This document shows positions 43,379-52,548 of a stretch of DNA of 64,000 nt, in pieces. The stretch's first letter is position 1; each line of letters starts with the position of its first letter. Source of the stretch: an uncultured Lachnospiraceae bacterium (lineage in GTDB: Bacteria; Bacillota; Clostridia; Lachnospirales; Lachnospiraceae); contig CAJTUC010000003.1 of the NCBI GenBank assembly GCA_910579395.1, positions 124,001-188,000 on the forward strand, read 5' to 3'. The notes beneath the pieces were generated by a model. The model saw only the letters and a program-made list of their open reading frames with translations, ran no database searches and had not been told where the DNA came from. Made by a program: the position numbers and the translations under genes.

Positions 43379-44512
43379 ATGAAACTTCTGTTCATAGCTG
43401 GGCATGAGTTTATGGAAAAACAGGATAATGGAGGGAGACAGTGTAGTTATCGCAACTATACAGTTCTTCAACAGATATTCGGAAGGGAAAACGTATATCT
43501 GTGTATGTTGTCGAATGTGACACAGACGGATGAGAGCAAAAATATACGAGTATTCCCTACGCATCGAAATAAGGCAGAACTAGTCTGGAATACTATTTTT
43601 TTTAGGAATGGATACAGTCGAAAATCAAAGAAAGACATAATACAATATATTGATCGCGTGAAAGCAGATATTATCTGGTTTGATCTTTCTATCACAGGTC
43701 TGCTGGTTCGTCATATCCGTGGAAATTCGAGAATTATAGTATTTCAGCATGATATTGAAAAAAAATATATGCGGAACAGGGTGTGCAAGAGAGGTTTGCC
43801 CTATTTGTTACCTTATTTGTCATATTCATACAATGAGCGATGTATTTTAAAAAGGGCGAACGATGTTATATGTCTGAACAAGCGGGATGGTATAGAATTG
43901 CAGGAATGTTACGATAGAACGCCGGATTTCTATATGCCGATGACTTTTGGAGATAGATATGATGAAAAAAGGGATCAGGAGGCAAAAAAGAATCGACAAA
44001 GTGAAGAACAGCTCCGGTTACTATTTGTTGGTTCCATGTTTCCACCTAATTATGATGGTATTTTATGGTTTGTCAGAAATGTAATGACTAAAGTTTCTGG
44101 CTGTATATTGCGTATTGTGGGTAAAGGCATGGAGACAAAATCAGAGGAACTGACGGCGGGGAATGTGGATGTAGTCGGTACAGTTGATGATTTGAGTCAT
44201 TATTATTATGAAGCGGATGTGGTGGTGCTTCCGATTTTGTATGGTAATGGTATGAAAGTAAAGACTGCTGAGGCAATGATGTATGGGAAGCCAATCCTGG
44301 CTACGCAGGAAGCCTTGGAAGGATATGATATCTTCGGGACTGAGGGAATCAGAGAGTGTAATAGTATTGAGCAGTTTGTTTCAGCTATAGAAGAGCTGAG
44401 ACGTATAAAGAAGGATGACGTAATTGTGAGCCAAACAAGGGAGCTTTTTTTGAATAAATATGAGACAAGCCATATAGTGAAGTGCTTAGGAGATTTTTTG
44501 AGAGGGGACTGA
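43379..44512 (+). CDS. GT4-like glycosyltransferase
   Basis: 377 residues, GT-B fold. N-terminus MKLLFIAGHEFMEKQDNGGR with the conserved glycine pair; LLFVGSMFPPNYDGILWFV (~217) is the start of the donor domain, and VVVLPILYGNGMKVKTAEAMMYGKPIL (in parts, ~280-305) corresponds to the nucleotide-sugar binding region, with GNGMKVKTAEAM replacing the usual GT4 EGF motif. This variant is common in capsular GT4/GT1-like enzymes. Donor unknown. Confidence 0.87.
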   Translation: MKLLFIAGHEFMEKQDNGGRQCSYRNYTVLQQIFGRENVYLCMLSNVTQTDESKNIRVFPTHRNKAELVWNTIFFRNGYSRKSKKDIIQYIDRVKADIIWFDLSITGLLVRHIRGNSRIIVFQHDIEKKYMRNRVCKRGLPYLLPYLSYSYNERCILKRANDVICLNKRDGIELQECYDRTPDFYMPMTFGDRYDEKRDQEAKKNRQSEEQLRLLFVGSMFPPNYDGILWFVRNVMTKVSGCILRIVGKGMETKSEELTAGNVDVVGTVDDLSHYYYEADVVVLPILYGNGMKVKTAEAMMYGKPILATQEALEGYDIFGTEGIRECNSIEQFVSAIEELRRIKKDDVIVSQTRELFLNKYETSHIVKCLGDFLRGD

Positions 44513-44514
44513 GG

Positions 44515-45558
44515 ATGGAGAGGACGATTTATATTGTCTCATGGAATGGATGTGACCGCATTGGCGGCATGGAGAGAGTCGTTGGCATTTGGAAACGGGT
44601 CTTAGAGAAAGAATATAAAGTAGTTATTCTTGATAGGGAGTATATCAGACAATCCCATTTTTGGCGTAGACTGTATGTGAGCGATCATCCGGTTTGGCTG
44701 ATGATACTTTTTTCTTTATGTGCTGCTAGATGTAGGAGAAAAGGTGGTATCTTGATTGGGAATGGATTTAATGCTCCATTTGTACGAAAGGATATTTCGG
44801 TGGCACATGGCAGTATGTATGCTATAAAAAAGGCGTTAGGACAGCCGGTATGGAGCGGCAGCACACCCTTTGAAAAGATTGCATTAAGAAACAGTAAAAA
44901 AATCATTGCTGTTTCGCGTGAAGCGGCGGAGGTGTTGGTAAAACATTATGGCGTTAGAAGCGATATAATAACTGTTATAAATAATTGTGTTGATACAAAT
45001 ATTTTTTTCCCGATAAAAGATAGTATACATGAAAAGAAAACCATACTTTACAGTGGCCGGCTTGAACCAGGAAAGGGTATGGAAAAGTTGCTTGAGCTGG
45101 CAAAATATATTGCTCAAAGAGATGATATAAAACTTTGCATTGCGACAACGCAATGGATAAATACAGATTTATTTGATAAGTTGAAGAATGTTGAGGTTCA
45201 TTGCGAGTTAAAGTTAGAGCAAATGAATAAGTTCTATAACAAAGGTGATGTACTGTTTTTTCCCAGCAAATGTGAGGGGTTTGAAATGGCGACATTAGAA
45301 AGTCTTGCCGCAGGAGTGCCTGTAGTTGGTAACAGAGTTGGTGCAATCAGAGAACTGAGCGACCGAAAATTTGAAGGTGTATATTTATTAAATTGTGGGA
45401 CAGAAGAAACTATATTGAAACAGTTGATGGAAGTAAGCGATATTTACAGTGATGATTTTGATAAGAGAATTGAGCTGCACAGCAGGGTTAAAAAGGAATT
45501 GGATATTGAGGAGTATGCCGCGAGAATTTTGCAGGAAGTGCGGGGATGTTTCAGGTGA
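44515..45558 (+). CDS. GT4 family glycosyltransferase
   Basis: 347 residues. IGGMERVVGIWKRVLEKEY near the N-terminus, ILYSGRLEPGKGMEKLLELA (~177), and FPSKCEGFEMATLESLAAGVP (~248-268) define a GT4 enzyme. ATG 44515 is seven bases after AGAGGGG; the in-frame start at 44482 overlaps the previous gene and lacks a site. It overlaps the following GT2 gene by 13 bases if that gene starts at 45546. Confidence 0.88.
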   Translation: MERTIYIVSWNGCDRIGGMERVVGIWKRVLEKEYKVVILDREYIRQSHFWRRLYVSDHPVWLMILFSLCAARCRRKGGILIGNGFNAPFVRKDISVAHGSMYAIKKALGQPVWSGSTPFEKIALRNSKKIIAVSREAAEVLVKHYGVRSDIITVINNCVDTNIFFPIKDSIHEKKTILYSGRLEPGKGMEKLLELAKYIAQRDDIKLCIATTQWINTDLFDKLKNVEVHCELKLEQMNKFYNKGDVLFFPSKCEGFEMATLESLAAGVPVVGNRVGAIRELSDRKFEGVYLLNCGTEETILKQLMEVSDIYSDDFDKRIELHSRVKKELDIEEYAARILQEVRGCFR

Positions 45559-46553
45559 TAAAGAAGAATGAACAGCTTACGGAAAGTATGGAAAACACAA
45601 TAAGTGTGATTATACCGGTGTATAATCGTGAAGATTGTATACGAAGATGTATACAAAGTATTCGAGAACAAAGTTATTGCGAGTTGGAAATAATTATTGT
45701 TGATGACGGTTCGACCGATAAAAGTGGTGTGATATGTGATCAGATGCAAAAGGAAGATACTAGGATATTGGTATTTCATCAAAAAAATCAGGGAGTATCA
45801 GCAGCAAGAAATTATGGTATTCGTGCCGCCAGTGGAAAGTATATCCAATTTGTGGATAGTGATGATACAATTGAAAAATATATGTGTGAGAAACTGGTAA
45901 AGAGACAAAAAGAAACAGATGCGGATATAGTGATATGTGGGTATAATTTAATCACGAAAGGAAAAATAGAGCATATTGAAGCAACTGACTCATTTTTTGC
46001 CAATTTGAGTTGTTTTGTAGACGATTTTGCTTATTATCTTAAAAACTTTTTGCTTCATAATCCTTGGAATAAGTTATACCTTAGAGAAAAAATCAAAATA
46101 CCTTTTGATGTGAACTATTTTGCCGGTGAAGATTTATTGTTTAATATGGAGTATTTATGTGGCTGTACCAGTATTGCGGGTATGCGGGATATGATGTATA
46201 ATTATTACTATATGCCGTCTGATAGGTTTAAGAATAACGGCGGAGAAATTGCAACAAGCATCTATCATGCACTATTAAATTTTGTAACGCAGAAATTAAA
46301 CAATGATTCAACAGCACTTATGGCTGTTTATAAAGTATATATTGATGATATGCTGTATGCGATCAGATTAGCCTGTAAAGAAAACAACCTGTTGGCAATC
46401 AGAACCATGGAGGAAAAAAGCGATTTTCAGACTGCAATATATGCCAGCTCAAAATGTATGATGAAAAGTCGCGTGCTTTTATGTTTAAATACTTTACATT
46501 TATGGAGGCTTCTTATACTGTACTTCAAAATAAAAAATTGTATAGAGGAATGA
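45546..46553 (+). CDS. GT2 (GT-A) glycosyltransferase
   Basis: 335 residues. ISVIIPVYNREDCIRRCIQS, VDDGSTDKSG (~57) and FVDSDDTIEKYM (~101) are classic GT2 motifs (nucleotide-binding aspartates and DxD). The C-terminal half (~170-330) lacks membrane helices, like capsular EpsJ/EpsH-type enzymes. ATG 45546 has AGGAAG eight bases upstream; ATG 45588, just before the conserved domain, has GGAAAG and is a real alternative. Confidence 0.9.
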   Translation: MFQVIKKNEQLTESMENTISVIIPVYNREDCIRRCIQSIREQSYCELEIIIVDDGSTDKSGVICDQMQKEDTRILVFHQKNQGVSAARNYGIRAASGKYIQFVDSDDTIEKYMCEKLVKRQKETDADIVICGYNLITKGKIEHIEATDSFFANLSCFVDDFAYYLKNFLLHNPWNKLYLREKIKIPFDVNYFAGEDLLFNMEYLCGCTSIAGMRDMMYNYYYMPSDRFKNNGGEIATSIYHALLNFVTQKLNNDSTALMAVYKVYIDDMLYAIRLACKENNLLAIRTMEEKSDFQTAIYASSKCMMKSRVLLCLNTLHLWRLLILYFKIKNCIEE

Positions 46554-46605
46554 TACGATAAAGGATAAAAGGTAAATATTGATTAAATATAAGTAGGAGA
46601 ATACA

Positions 46606-47487
46606 ATGTATATTGTTGCGATAGAAGGCGGCTTGGGTAATCAGATGTTCCAATATGCCCTATTTATATCGTTGAAAGAACGTTATGGGGATGGATTGAT
46701 GAAGTTAGATTTAAGTTTTATCAATCCTTTCATGCATAATGGATACGAGTTGCAAAGAGTTTTTGGAATACAGCAGCCACTGTGTACGAAGTGGGAAGTG
46801 ATCAGGTATTCTGAATATTGTTCTAAAAATATAGCATTTGGTAGTTTGTGGACTTTTGTATGGGCTGTAAGGAGAAAAATATTTGGCAGAAAAAAGAGCA
46901 TGGTGTATCAGGCAGATTCTACACAGTATTTTCCCTTATGTGAAAAACTTGATAAAAATAGAAATTATTATTTTAAAGGAGTCTGGGCAAATTACAGATA
47001 TTTCAAAGAATGTGAGAGTGCAATAAGGAATATTTTTATTTTTCCTGAAATCTCAGATGAAAAGAATCTAAAATGGAAAGAAATGATAGAGCAGACAAAT
47101 TCCGTAAGTATTCACTTTAGGGGTGGAGATTACTATAAAGAAAATTTTGAGATAATAGGAGAGAAATACTATACAAAAGCAGTCCGCCTGTTAAAAGAGC
47201 AATTTGAGGAACTGTGCTTTTTCATTTTTACAGACGATCCGGAAAATGCGAAAAAAAATATTGGAACATTTGACGACTGTTACTATGTTGATAATAATAA
47301 AGGGAGTAGCAGCTATATCGATATGCAGCTTATGTCTTTATGTAAGCATAATATTATGGCAAACAGCACATTTAGTTTCTGGGGAGCTTATCTTAATTCA
47401 AATAGAAACAAGGTAGTTATCGGACCGCGGAGTACGGTTGGAAAATGCAGTGAACCGTATTGGTTTGAAGGAATGATATTGTTGTAA
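46606..47487 (+). CDS. GT11 alpha-1,2-fucosyltransferase-like
   Basis: 293 residues. The N-terminus IEGGLGNQMFQYALFISLKE and the SIHFRGGDYY motif (~168, GDP-binding) are diagnostic of GT11; MANSTFSFWGAYLN (~250) is the third family block. GT11 enzymes transfer L-fucose from GDP-L-fucose in alpha-1,2 linkage, typically to galactose. Gmd is present in the window, but no GDP-L-fucose synthase (WcaG/GMER) is seen, so the fucose route must be completed elsewhere or another GDP-6-deoxyhexose is used. Confidence 0.92.
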   Translation: MYIVAIEGGLGNQMFQYALFISLKERYGDGLMKLDLSFINPFMHNGYELQRVFGIQQPLCTKWEVIRYSEYCSKNIAFGSLWTFVWAVRRKIFGRKKSMVYQADSTQYFPLCEKLDKNRNYYFKGVWANYRYFKECESAIRNIFIFPEISDEKNLKWKEMIEQTNSVSIHFRGGDYYKENFEIIGEKYYTKAVRLLKEQFEELCFFIFTDDPENAKKNIGTFDDCYYVDNNKGSSSYIDMQLMSLCKHNIMANSTFSFWGAYLNSNRNKVVIGPRSTVGKCSEPYWFEGMILL

Positions 47488-47553
47488 CGTGTGTGCTGCT
47501 TTCCGTGTAAGATAAATGGTATATTGTTGATGGACTGACGTAGGGAGGATACA

Positions 47554-48309
47554 ATGTTAGGAAGAAAGTTATTTTATGAATTCTGGTATAAGATGTATAA
47601 AATGTCGTTGAAGGGAATGAATATTGGGAATTCAGCAGGAGACGTAAAAAAGAGCGGAGAGTATAATGTTTTTCGTCTGGTCAAGGGCACAAAAAGCAAA
47701 AAGAAAGTGCTATTTGATATCGGAGCCAACCGAGGGGAATACACAAAGGCGTTGCTGCAAAATTTTCCTGATGCACAGATTCATAGTTTTGAACCTGCAC
47801 GGGAAACATATAAGACACTCAAGAAAAATGTACGTGCAGAAAACGTGAAGTTGAACAACTTTGGAATCAGCAATGAAATATCAGAAAGTATTTTGTATTA
47901 TGATAAGGAAAATTCAGGATGGGCAAGTTTGTATAACAGACAATTAGATTACTTTGGTGTTGATTTTAGTAAAAGCGAGACTGTCAGGCTGGATACGCTG
48001 GATCATTATTGCAGAGAAAATAATGTTCGACATATTGACTTATTAAAATTGGATATAGAAGGAAATGAGTTAAATGCGCTAAAGGGTGCGACCGAGCTTT
48101 TGGCTGAAAAGAGAATTAAGGTTATACAGATAGAATTTGGCGGATGCAATATTGATTCCCGGGTTTTCTTTCGGGATTTTTGGAATCTATTACATGAAGA
48201 CTTCAGAATGTGTAGAATTTTGAGAGATGGTTTCAAAGAAATATTACAATACGATGAGCGGCTGGAAAATTTTGCAACGACAAATTATGTGTTTATACTA
48301 AAAAAATAG
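47554..48309 (+). CDS. FkbM-family SAM-dependent methyltransferase
   Basis: 251 residues. Motif I is VLFDIGANRGEYTKALLQ (~52), followed by IHSFEPARETYKTLKKN (~77) and the FkbM block IDLLKLDIEGNELNALKGA (~162). These enzymes O-methylate sugars or other small molecules. In an ABC-dependent polysaccharide locus, terminal methylation could act as a chain cap recognised by the Wzt C-terminal domain (inference). GGGAGG precedes ATG 47554. Confidence 0.92.
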   Translation: MLGRKLFYEFWYKMYKMSLKGMNIGNSAGDVKKSGEYNVFRLVKGTKSKKKVLFDIGANRGEYTKALLQNFPDAQIHSFEPARETYKTLKKNVRAENVKLNNFGISNEISESILYYDKENSGWASLYNRQLDYFGVDFSKSETVRLDTLDHYCRENNVRHIDLLKLDIEGNELNALKGATELLAEKRIKVIQIEFGGCNIDSRVFFRDFWNLLHEDFRMCRILRDGFKEILQYDERLENFATTNYVFILKK

Positions 48310-48340
48310 AAGATGTTTATGGGATATAAAGGAATGATTT

Positions 48341-49384
48341 ATGAAACTGGACTCGGGTAAATTGGAAGAAAAATTGAAAGCGCATCCATACGTCTTGTTT
48401 GCTTCTAAAAGTCTTCGCAGAATACTAACAGGAGATATAGACTATGTAAATTTTGCAATAGAAGAGTATTCAAATCCTAAGCGGCTGTCTATCAAGACAT
48501 ACGGAGATGAGAATCGGGGTAAAATTATTTATTGCATTAAAGAACAGGGAATGGGGTATGGTTTTTTTGCGGAATTTTTATCTCTTCTGCATAATCTGGT
48601 TTTTGCGGAAGAAATGGGTCTTGTTCCTCATGTGACCTGGGGGAATGGGCATTTGTATTATGATGAAGATATTTCATTTACTGATAATGTGTATGAATAT
48701 TATTTTGAACCAATAAAGATTGAAGATTTATATCGGAGTAAAAATGTCTGTTTCTCGACAGTATATCAGAATGAGTATATTTCAAACGAATATAATATCA
48801 CAGCATATGCGTCTAATGATGATTATGAACAGAAACTTATGCAGGTTATTCAGAAGTATATTCGTTTACGGTCGGAATTGTTAAATGAATTTGATAAGGA
48901 TGTAGAAAAAATACTGGGAAATCATAAAATTCTCGGAATACATCATAGAGGAACTGATTATAAAAAAGGATATAATTGTCATCCTGTAATGGTATCTGTT
49001 GAGCAGGGAATTAAGCAGGCAGAGAGAATGCTGAATCAATATAAATTAGATGGCATATTTTTAGCGACAGATGATCAGGAAATATTGGAACAATATATCG
49101 ATTACTTTGGGAATAAAATTAATTTCTTTTCAGATGTAATACGTGGCAGTTCAGATGTATCAATTGCATTTGCTGAAAAGCCCAGAAAATGTCACCACTA
49201 TAATTTGGGGAAGGAGGTACTTCGTGATGTATATTTGTTAAGCAAATGCGCATGTTTGCTTTCCGGGAAATCCAGAGTTAGCTTCTTTGCAAACGTTTTT
49301 AATCAGCTTAATGAAAAGCATTATTTAGAGTACCAGCTTTTGGACAATGGAATGAATAAGAGCAGAGTGTACTTTAATGCCTGA
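48341..49384 (+). CDS. Fucosyltransferase-like protein (O-FucT/FUT8-NodZ-like fold)
   Basis: 347 residues. GQG-like loop YCIKEQGMGYGFFAEFLSLL (~66), then LGIHHRGTDYKKGYNCHPV (~200), the arginine-containing GDP-binding motif of the fucosyltransferase superfamily, DGIFLATDDQEILEQ (~236) and a C-terminal SGKSRVSFFANVFNQL. This pattern matches bacterial O-FucT/GT23-like proteins. With the GT11 gene two genes upstream it suggests two fucosyl-type additions. The donor is inferred to be a GDP-sugar. Confidence 0.75.
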   Translation: MKLDSGKLEEKLKAHPYVLFASKSLRRILTGDIDYVNFAIEEYSNPKRLSIKTYGDENRGKIIYCIKEQGMGYGFFAEFLSLLHNLVFAEEMGLVPHVTWGNGHLYYDEDISFTDNVYEYYFEPIKIEDLYRSKNVCFSTVYQNEYISNEYNITAYASNDDYEQKLMQVIQKYIRLRSELLNEFDKDVEKILGNHKILGIHHRGTDYKKGYNCHPVMVSVEQGIKQAERMLNQYKLDGIFLATDDQEILEQYIDYFGNKINFFSDVIRGSSDVSIAFAEKPRKCHHYNLGKEVLRDVYLLSKCACLLSGKSRVSFFANVFNQLNEKHYLEYQLLDNGMNKSRVYFNA

Positions 49385-49444
49385 AGGATTGATTGAAGGA
49401 TAGTGTTTGTGGGAAATATTATTTATTATATTCGAGGAAGAATT

Positions 49445-50218
49445 ATGAAACGAGTGATAAGGATTATAGAAAAAGGGATTGATAAGTTCGAGTTATGGGT
49501 TAAAAGTATAATTTACGGAAAAGCGTATAGGCAGAATAAGAAAAAATACATTGCAATGAATAAACGCCCCAATTTTATGTACCATCGTAGTCTTGCGAAA
49601 CCCTGTTATACAGATCGATATCATTCTGCGGGTCGCTTAGGGGCTTATTTCTGGCAGGATTTATGGGCGGCGCAACACCTTTGCAAGGATAACGTTAAGA
49701 AGCATTATGATATTGGTTCCAGAATTGATGGATTTATTGCACATGTCAGCAGCTTTATTCCGGAAGTAGTTCTGATTGATGTGCGTCCATTAAATAAGAA
49801 AATACCAAATGTCACATTTGAGTGTATGGATGCGACAAAACTTGAAAATATGGAAGATAACAGTATATCCAGTATTAGTTCACTTTGTGCACTTGAGCAT
49901 TTTGGGCTGGGAAGATATGGAGACGAAGTCAATCCGGAAGGCTGCTTTGAAGCTTTTGATGCTATACAGAGGGTTTTGAAAGAGGGAGGCAAAGCGTATA
50001 TCGCAGTTCCCATAGGAAAGGAACATATAGAATTCGATGCACATCGCATTTTCTATGCGAGTACGATTATAGATAGTTTTTCGCAGATGGATTTAGTGGA
50101 ATTTGCGACAGTCCATGATTTGGAAGATTATATAGAGTATGATATTGATATTCACAAATATGATGAAGAGTATAATGACGGATTGCGGTTTGGCTTGTTT
50201 GAATTTGTAAAGCGATAA
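49445..50218 (+). CDS. DUF268-type putative methyltransferase
   Basis: 257 residues. The middle part has a SAM-methyltransferase-like core: KKHYDIGSRIDGFIAHVSSF (~84), VVLIDVRPL (~107), ISSISSLCALEHFGLGRYGD (~143) and KEGGKAYIAVPIG (~181). The DIGSR/LEHFGLGRYGD combination is typical of DUF268, a family linked to methyltransferase folds in glycan loci. ATG 49445 is preceded by GAGGAAG with a short gap; an in-frame GTG at 49403 is possible but has poorer spacing. Substrate unknown. Confidence 0.75.
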   Translation: MKRVIRIIEKGIDKFELWVKSIIYGKAYRQNKKKYIAMNKRPNFMYHRSLAKPCYTDRYHSAGRLGAYFWQDLWAAQHLCKDNVKKHYDIGSRIDGFIAHVSSFIPEVVLIDVRPLNKKIPNVTFECMDATKLENMEDNSISSISSLCALEHFGLGRYGDEVNPEGCFEAFDAIQRVLKEGGKAYIAVPIGKEHIEFDAHRIFYASTIIDSFSQMDLVEFATVHDLEDYIEYDIDIHKYDEEYNDGLRFGLFEFVKR

Positions 50219-50292
50219 ATAAAGCGATTCTTTTAGTTTTAACGGTGTTGGAAATGAGTATGTAAAGTAATATCTCAACGTAAGTAGAATAT

Positions 50293-51363
50293 ATGCGAGT
50301 AGAAGAATGTAATACAAAAAAAACCTGTACTGGGAGAAATAACACTATACAAGGTCTCCGCGGTCTGGCATGTACGATGGTATTCTTGAGTCATGCACTG
50401 GGGATGATTCCCGAGGAAATCAAAAGTGGAATATTTTTTAATTGGCAGCCATTACATTTTTTTTATGATGGAAAAATTGCAGTTGGAATTTTTTGGATTC
50501 TAAGTGGTTATTATATTCAGAAGAGTATATCAGTTTTTTCAATCAAAAAATATGGTACTTATCTTGTAAAGAGATTTTCAAGGTTATATCCGTTATATTT
50601 TGCATCGCTTTGTACTGGTACACTATTTTGTAATATGGGACTGGAATTTGATATCCAATATTTTTCGCAATGGATTGCGAAGTTTTGGAATCAGCCAGTG
50701 AATGTGAAATGTTTTGTGGAACAAATGCTATTGCGTGGAGATTTTAATACGATAAACCCTCCGGTCTGGACGATGAAATATGAATTTAATATGGTGATTT
50801 TTCTACCGATCATCATAGGAATGACTGCTGTCATATTTCGTCAAACAAAGAGTCTTTTCTATATTGTAGCGTCAATCATCATAGGGGGGGGGTATAGCGT
50901 TACTTTTCCAATTATCGAGATTACAGTTCTTCCTTACTATTTTTTTGGTGTATTGATTTTTGTAAATGAAGCGTGGATTAAAAAGTATATAAAAGGGAAA
51001 AAACAGATAATGATATGCTGCATCAGCATATTTTTAATGGATCTTAATAATATTTTTCCCGGTGCACTGGGCGGTTCTGTTATGGAATACATAGCGGTGA
51101 TAGGAAGTTGTCTATGTATTGTGATTTGTATACATGGTGATTTTTTGGATAAGTTATTGAGATGTCCCGTATTCGTCCGTTTGGGCGATGTGTCATATGA
51201 ATTTTATTTATTTCATTTTATTGTTTTGTTGGTCATGAGAAGTTTTATTCCTCAAATTGACAACTGGGTTATAAGTATTATAGGAGCGTTTGTCATTAGT
51301 TGTTTCATAGCCTATATTCTGTACAGAATAAATGTGCCATACATAATAGGGCGGTTACGGTAA
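50293..51363 (+). CDS. Acyltransferase-3 family membrane O-acyltransferase, with poly-G tract
   Basis: 356 residues with about ten hydrophobic segments. It opens with NNTIQGLRGLACTMVFLSHA, where the R and the H (~35) are family-conserved. KRFSRLYPLYF (~97) and the terminal LGDVSYEFYLFHFIVLL are further signatures of acyltransferase-3/OafA-type enzymes, which O-acetylate or succinylate surface glycans. A G9 run (50884-50892) encodes IIGGGYS at ~197-201; the gene is in frame (ON). The ribosome binding site before ATG 50293 is weak. Confidence 0.88.
   Translation: MRVEECNTKKTCTGRNNTIQGLRGLACTMVFLSHALGMIPEEIKSGIFFNWQPLHFFYDGKIAVGIFWILSGYYIQKSISVFSIKKYGTYLVKRFSRLYPLYFASLCTGTLFCNMGLEFDIQYFSQWIAKFWNQPVNVKCFVEQMLLRGDFNTINPPVWTMKYEFNMVIFLPIIIGMTAVIFRQTKSLFYIVASIIIGGGYSVTFPIIEITVLPYYFFGVLIFVNEAWIKKYIKGKKQIMICCISIFLMDLNNIFPGALGGSVMEYIAVIGSCLCIVICIHGDFLDKLLRCPVFVRLGDVSYEFYLFHFIVLLVMRSFIPQIDNWVISIIGAFVISCFIAYILYRINVPYIIGRLR
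50884..50892 (+). repeat. Poly-G tract (G9), gene in frame
   Basis: Nine G encode exactly three Gly codons (GGG GGG GGG) in the middle of a membrane helix of the acyltransferase-3 gene. Gain or loss of a base would truncate the enzyme after about 200 residues. Confidence 0.85.
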
Positions 51364-51383
51364 CGTTTTAAAGGGGTAATCAA

Positions 51384-52508
51384 GTGAAAGAGAAGAGAAA
51401 GATAAAAATATTATATGATTCACAGGTTTTATGCTTTCAACGATATGGCGGAATTTCCAGATATTTTTATAAATTATATGTTTTTTTTAGAGAAAATAAT
51501 TGTAAATATACTTACGCAAATTTACCGATAAAATATTCGTATAATTATTATTTCGCAACGTATGTTAAGCCAGTTGAAGATTATGTGAGACACCAGAGGC
51601 TCCTAGCGAATCGGTTGAAGCTGGTAACGGATATATATATTAATTTTTTGAAAGGGGAGCCATATGATATTATCCATCCGACTTATTATTATCCGGATTA
51701 CCTGAAATATATTCCTCTGTTTATTAAGAAAAGATCAAAATTAATCATTACAGTTCACGATTTAATCTGCGAAATGTTTTATCCGGAAAGTGAAGATTTA
51801 CAGAAAAGAGCAGAAATTATGCAAAAGGCAGACGGAATTATTACCGTATCGAAAAAAACAAAAGAGGACCTTTTGCGCATATATCCATCTATTTCAGAAG
51901 AAAAAGTAAGGGTAATTTATCATGGAAATTCAATGATAAGGCCGAAGAGCAAGAATGATAAAAAATTTCCTCTTAAATATATTCTTATGGTAGGAAATAG
52001 AGACAGGTATAAAAATGGAAATGTTGTATTAAAGGCATTAAAGAAAGTAAAGGAAGTTATTGGTGATTTGCAACTTGTATGTGTGGGCGGCGGATCCTTT
52101 AGCGATGTGGAAATCGGGCTTATGGAGGAGCTGGGAGTGAGGGAATCCGTAATGCAAATCTCATTGACCGATGACGAATTATATTATGCGTATCAATATG
52201 CAGAATGTTTTGTATTTCCCTCGTTATATGAAGGGTTTGGTATTCCAATATTGGAAGCATTTTACTGTAAATGCCCAGTGATATTAAGTAATGCAAGTTG
52301 TTTCCCGGAGATTGCTCAGGATGGTGCGTTATATTTTGAACCAGATAACGAAGAAGAACTTGCAGAAAAAATATGTCTATTACTTCAAAAGCCCTCATTG
52401 GCTGACAAGTTAATAGAAAAAGGAAATGAGAGGCTAAAAATGTTTTCTTGGGAAAATACAGTTGCCGAAACTTACGAGTTTTATAAGGAAATAATAGGAA
52501 TTTCATAA
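51384..52508 (+). CDS. GT4 family glycosyltransferase
   Basis: 374 residues from GTG 51384, after AAAGGGG. ILYDSQVLCFQRYGGISRYF is the N-terminal loop typical of mannosyltransferase-like GT4 enzymes (YGGISRY). ILMVGNRDRYKNGNVVLKAL (~196) and FPSLYEGFGIPILEAFYCKCP (~277) give the donor domain with both glutamates. Similar layout to the GT4 enzymes at 12703 and 15866, but without close identity by eye. Confidence 0.9.
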   Translation: MKEKRKIKILYDSQVLCFQRYGGISRYFYKLYVFFRENNCKYTYANLPIKYSYNYYFATYVKPVEDYVRHQRLLANRLKLVTDIYINFLKGEPYDIIHPTYYYPDYLKYIPLFIKKRSKLIITVHDLICEMFYPESEDLQKRAEIMQKADGIITVSKKTKEDLLRIYPSISEEKVRVIYHGNSMIRPKSKNDKKFPLKYILMVGNRDRYKNGNVVLKALKKVKEVIGDLQLVCVGGGSFSDVEIGLMEELGVRESVMQISLTDDELYYAYQYAECFVFPSLYEGFGIPILEAFYCKCPVILSNASCFPEIAQDGALYFEPDNEEELAEKICLLLQKPSLADKLIEKGNERLKMFSWENTVAETYEFYKEIIGIS

Positions 52509-52548
52509 TATTTATACAAAAGCGTAGGAGCCTATGGAGAGGTTGCAT

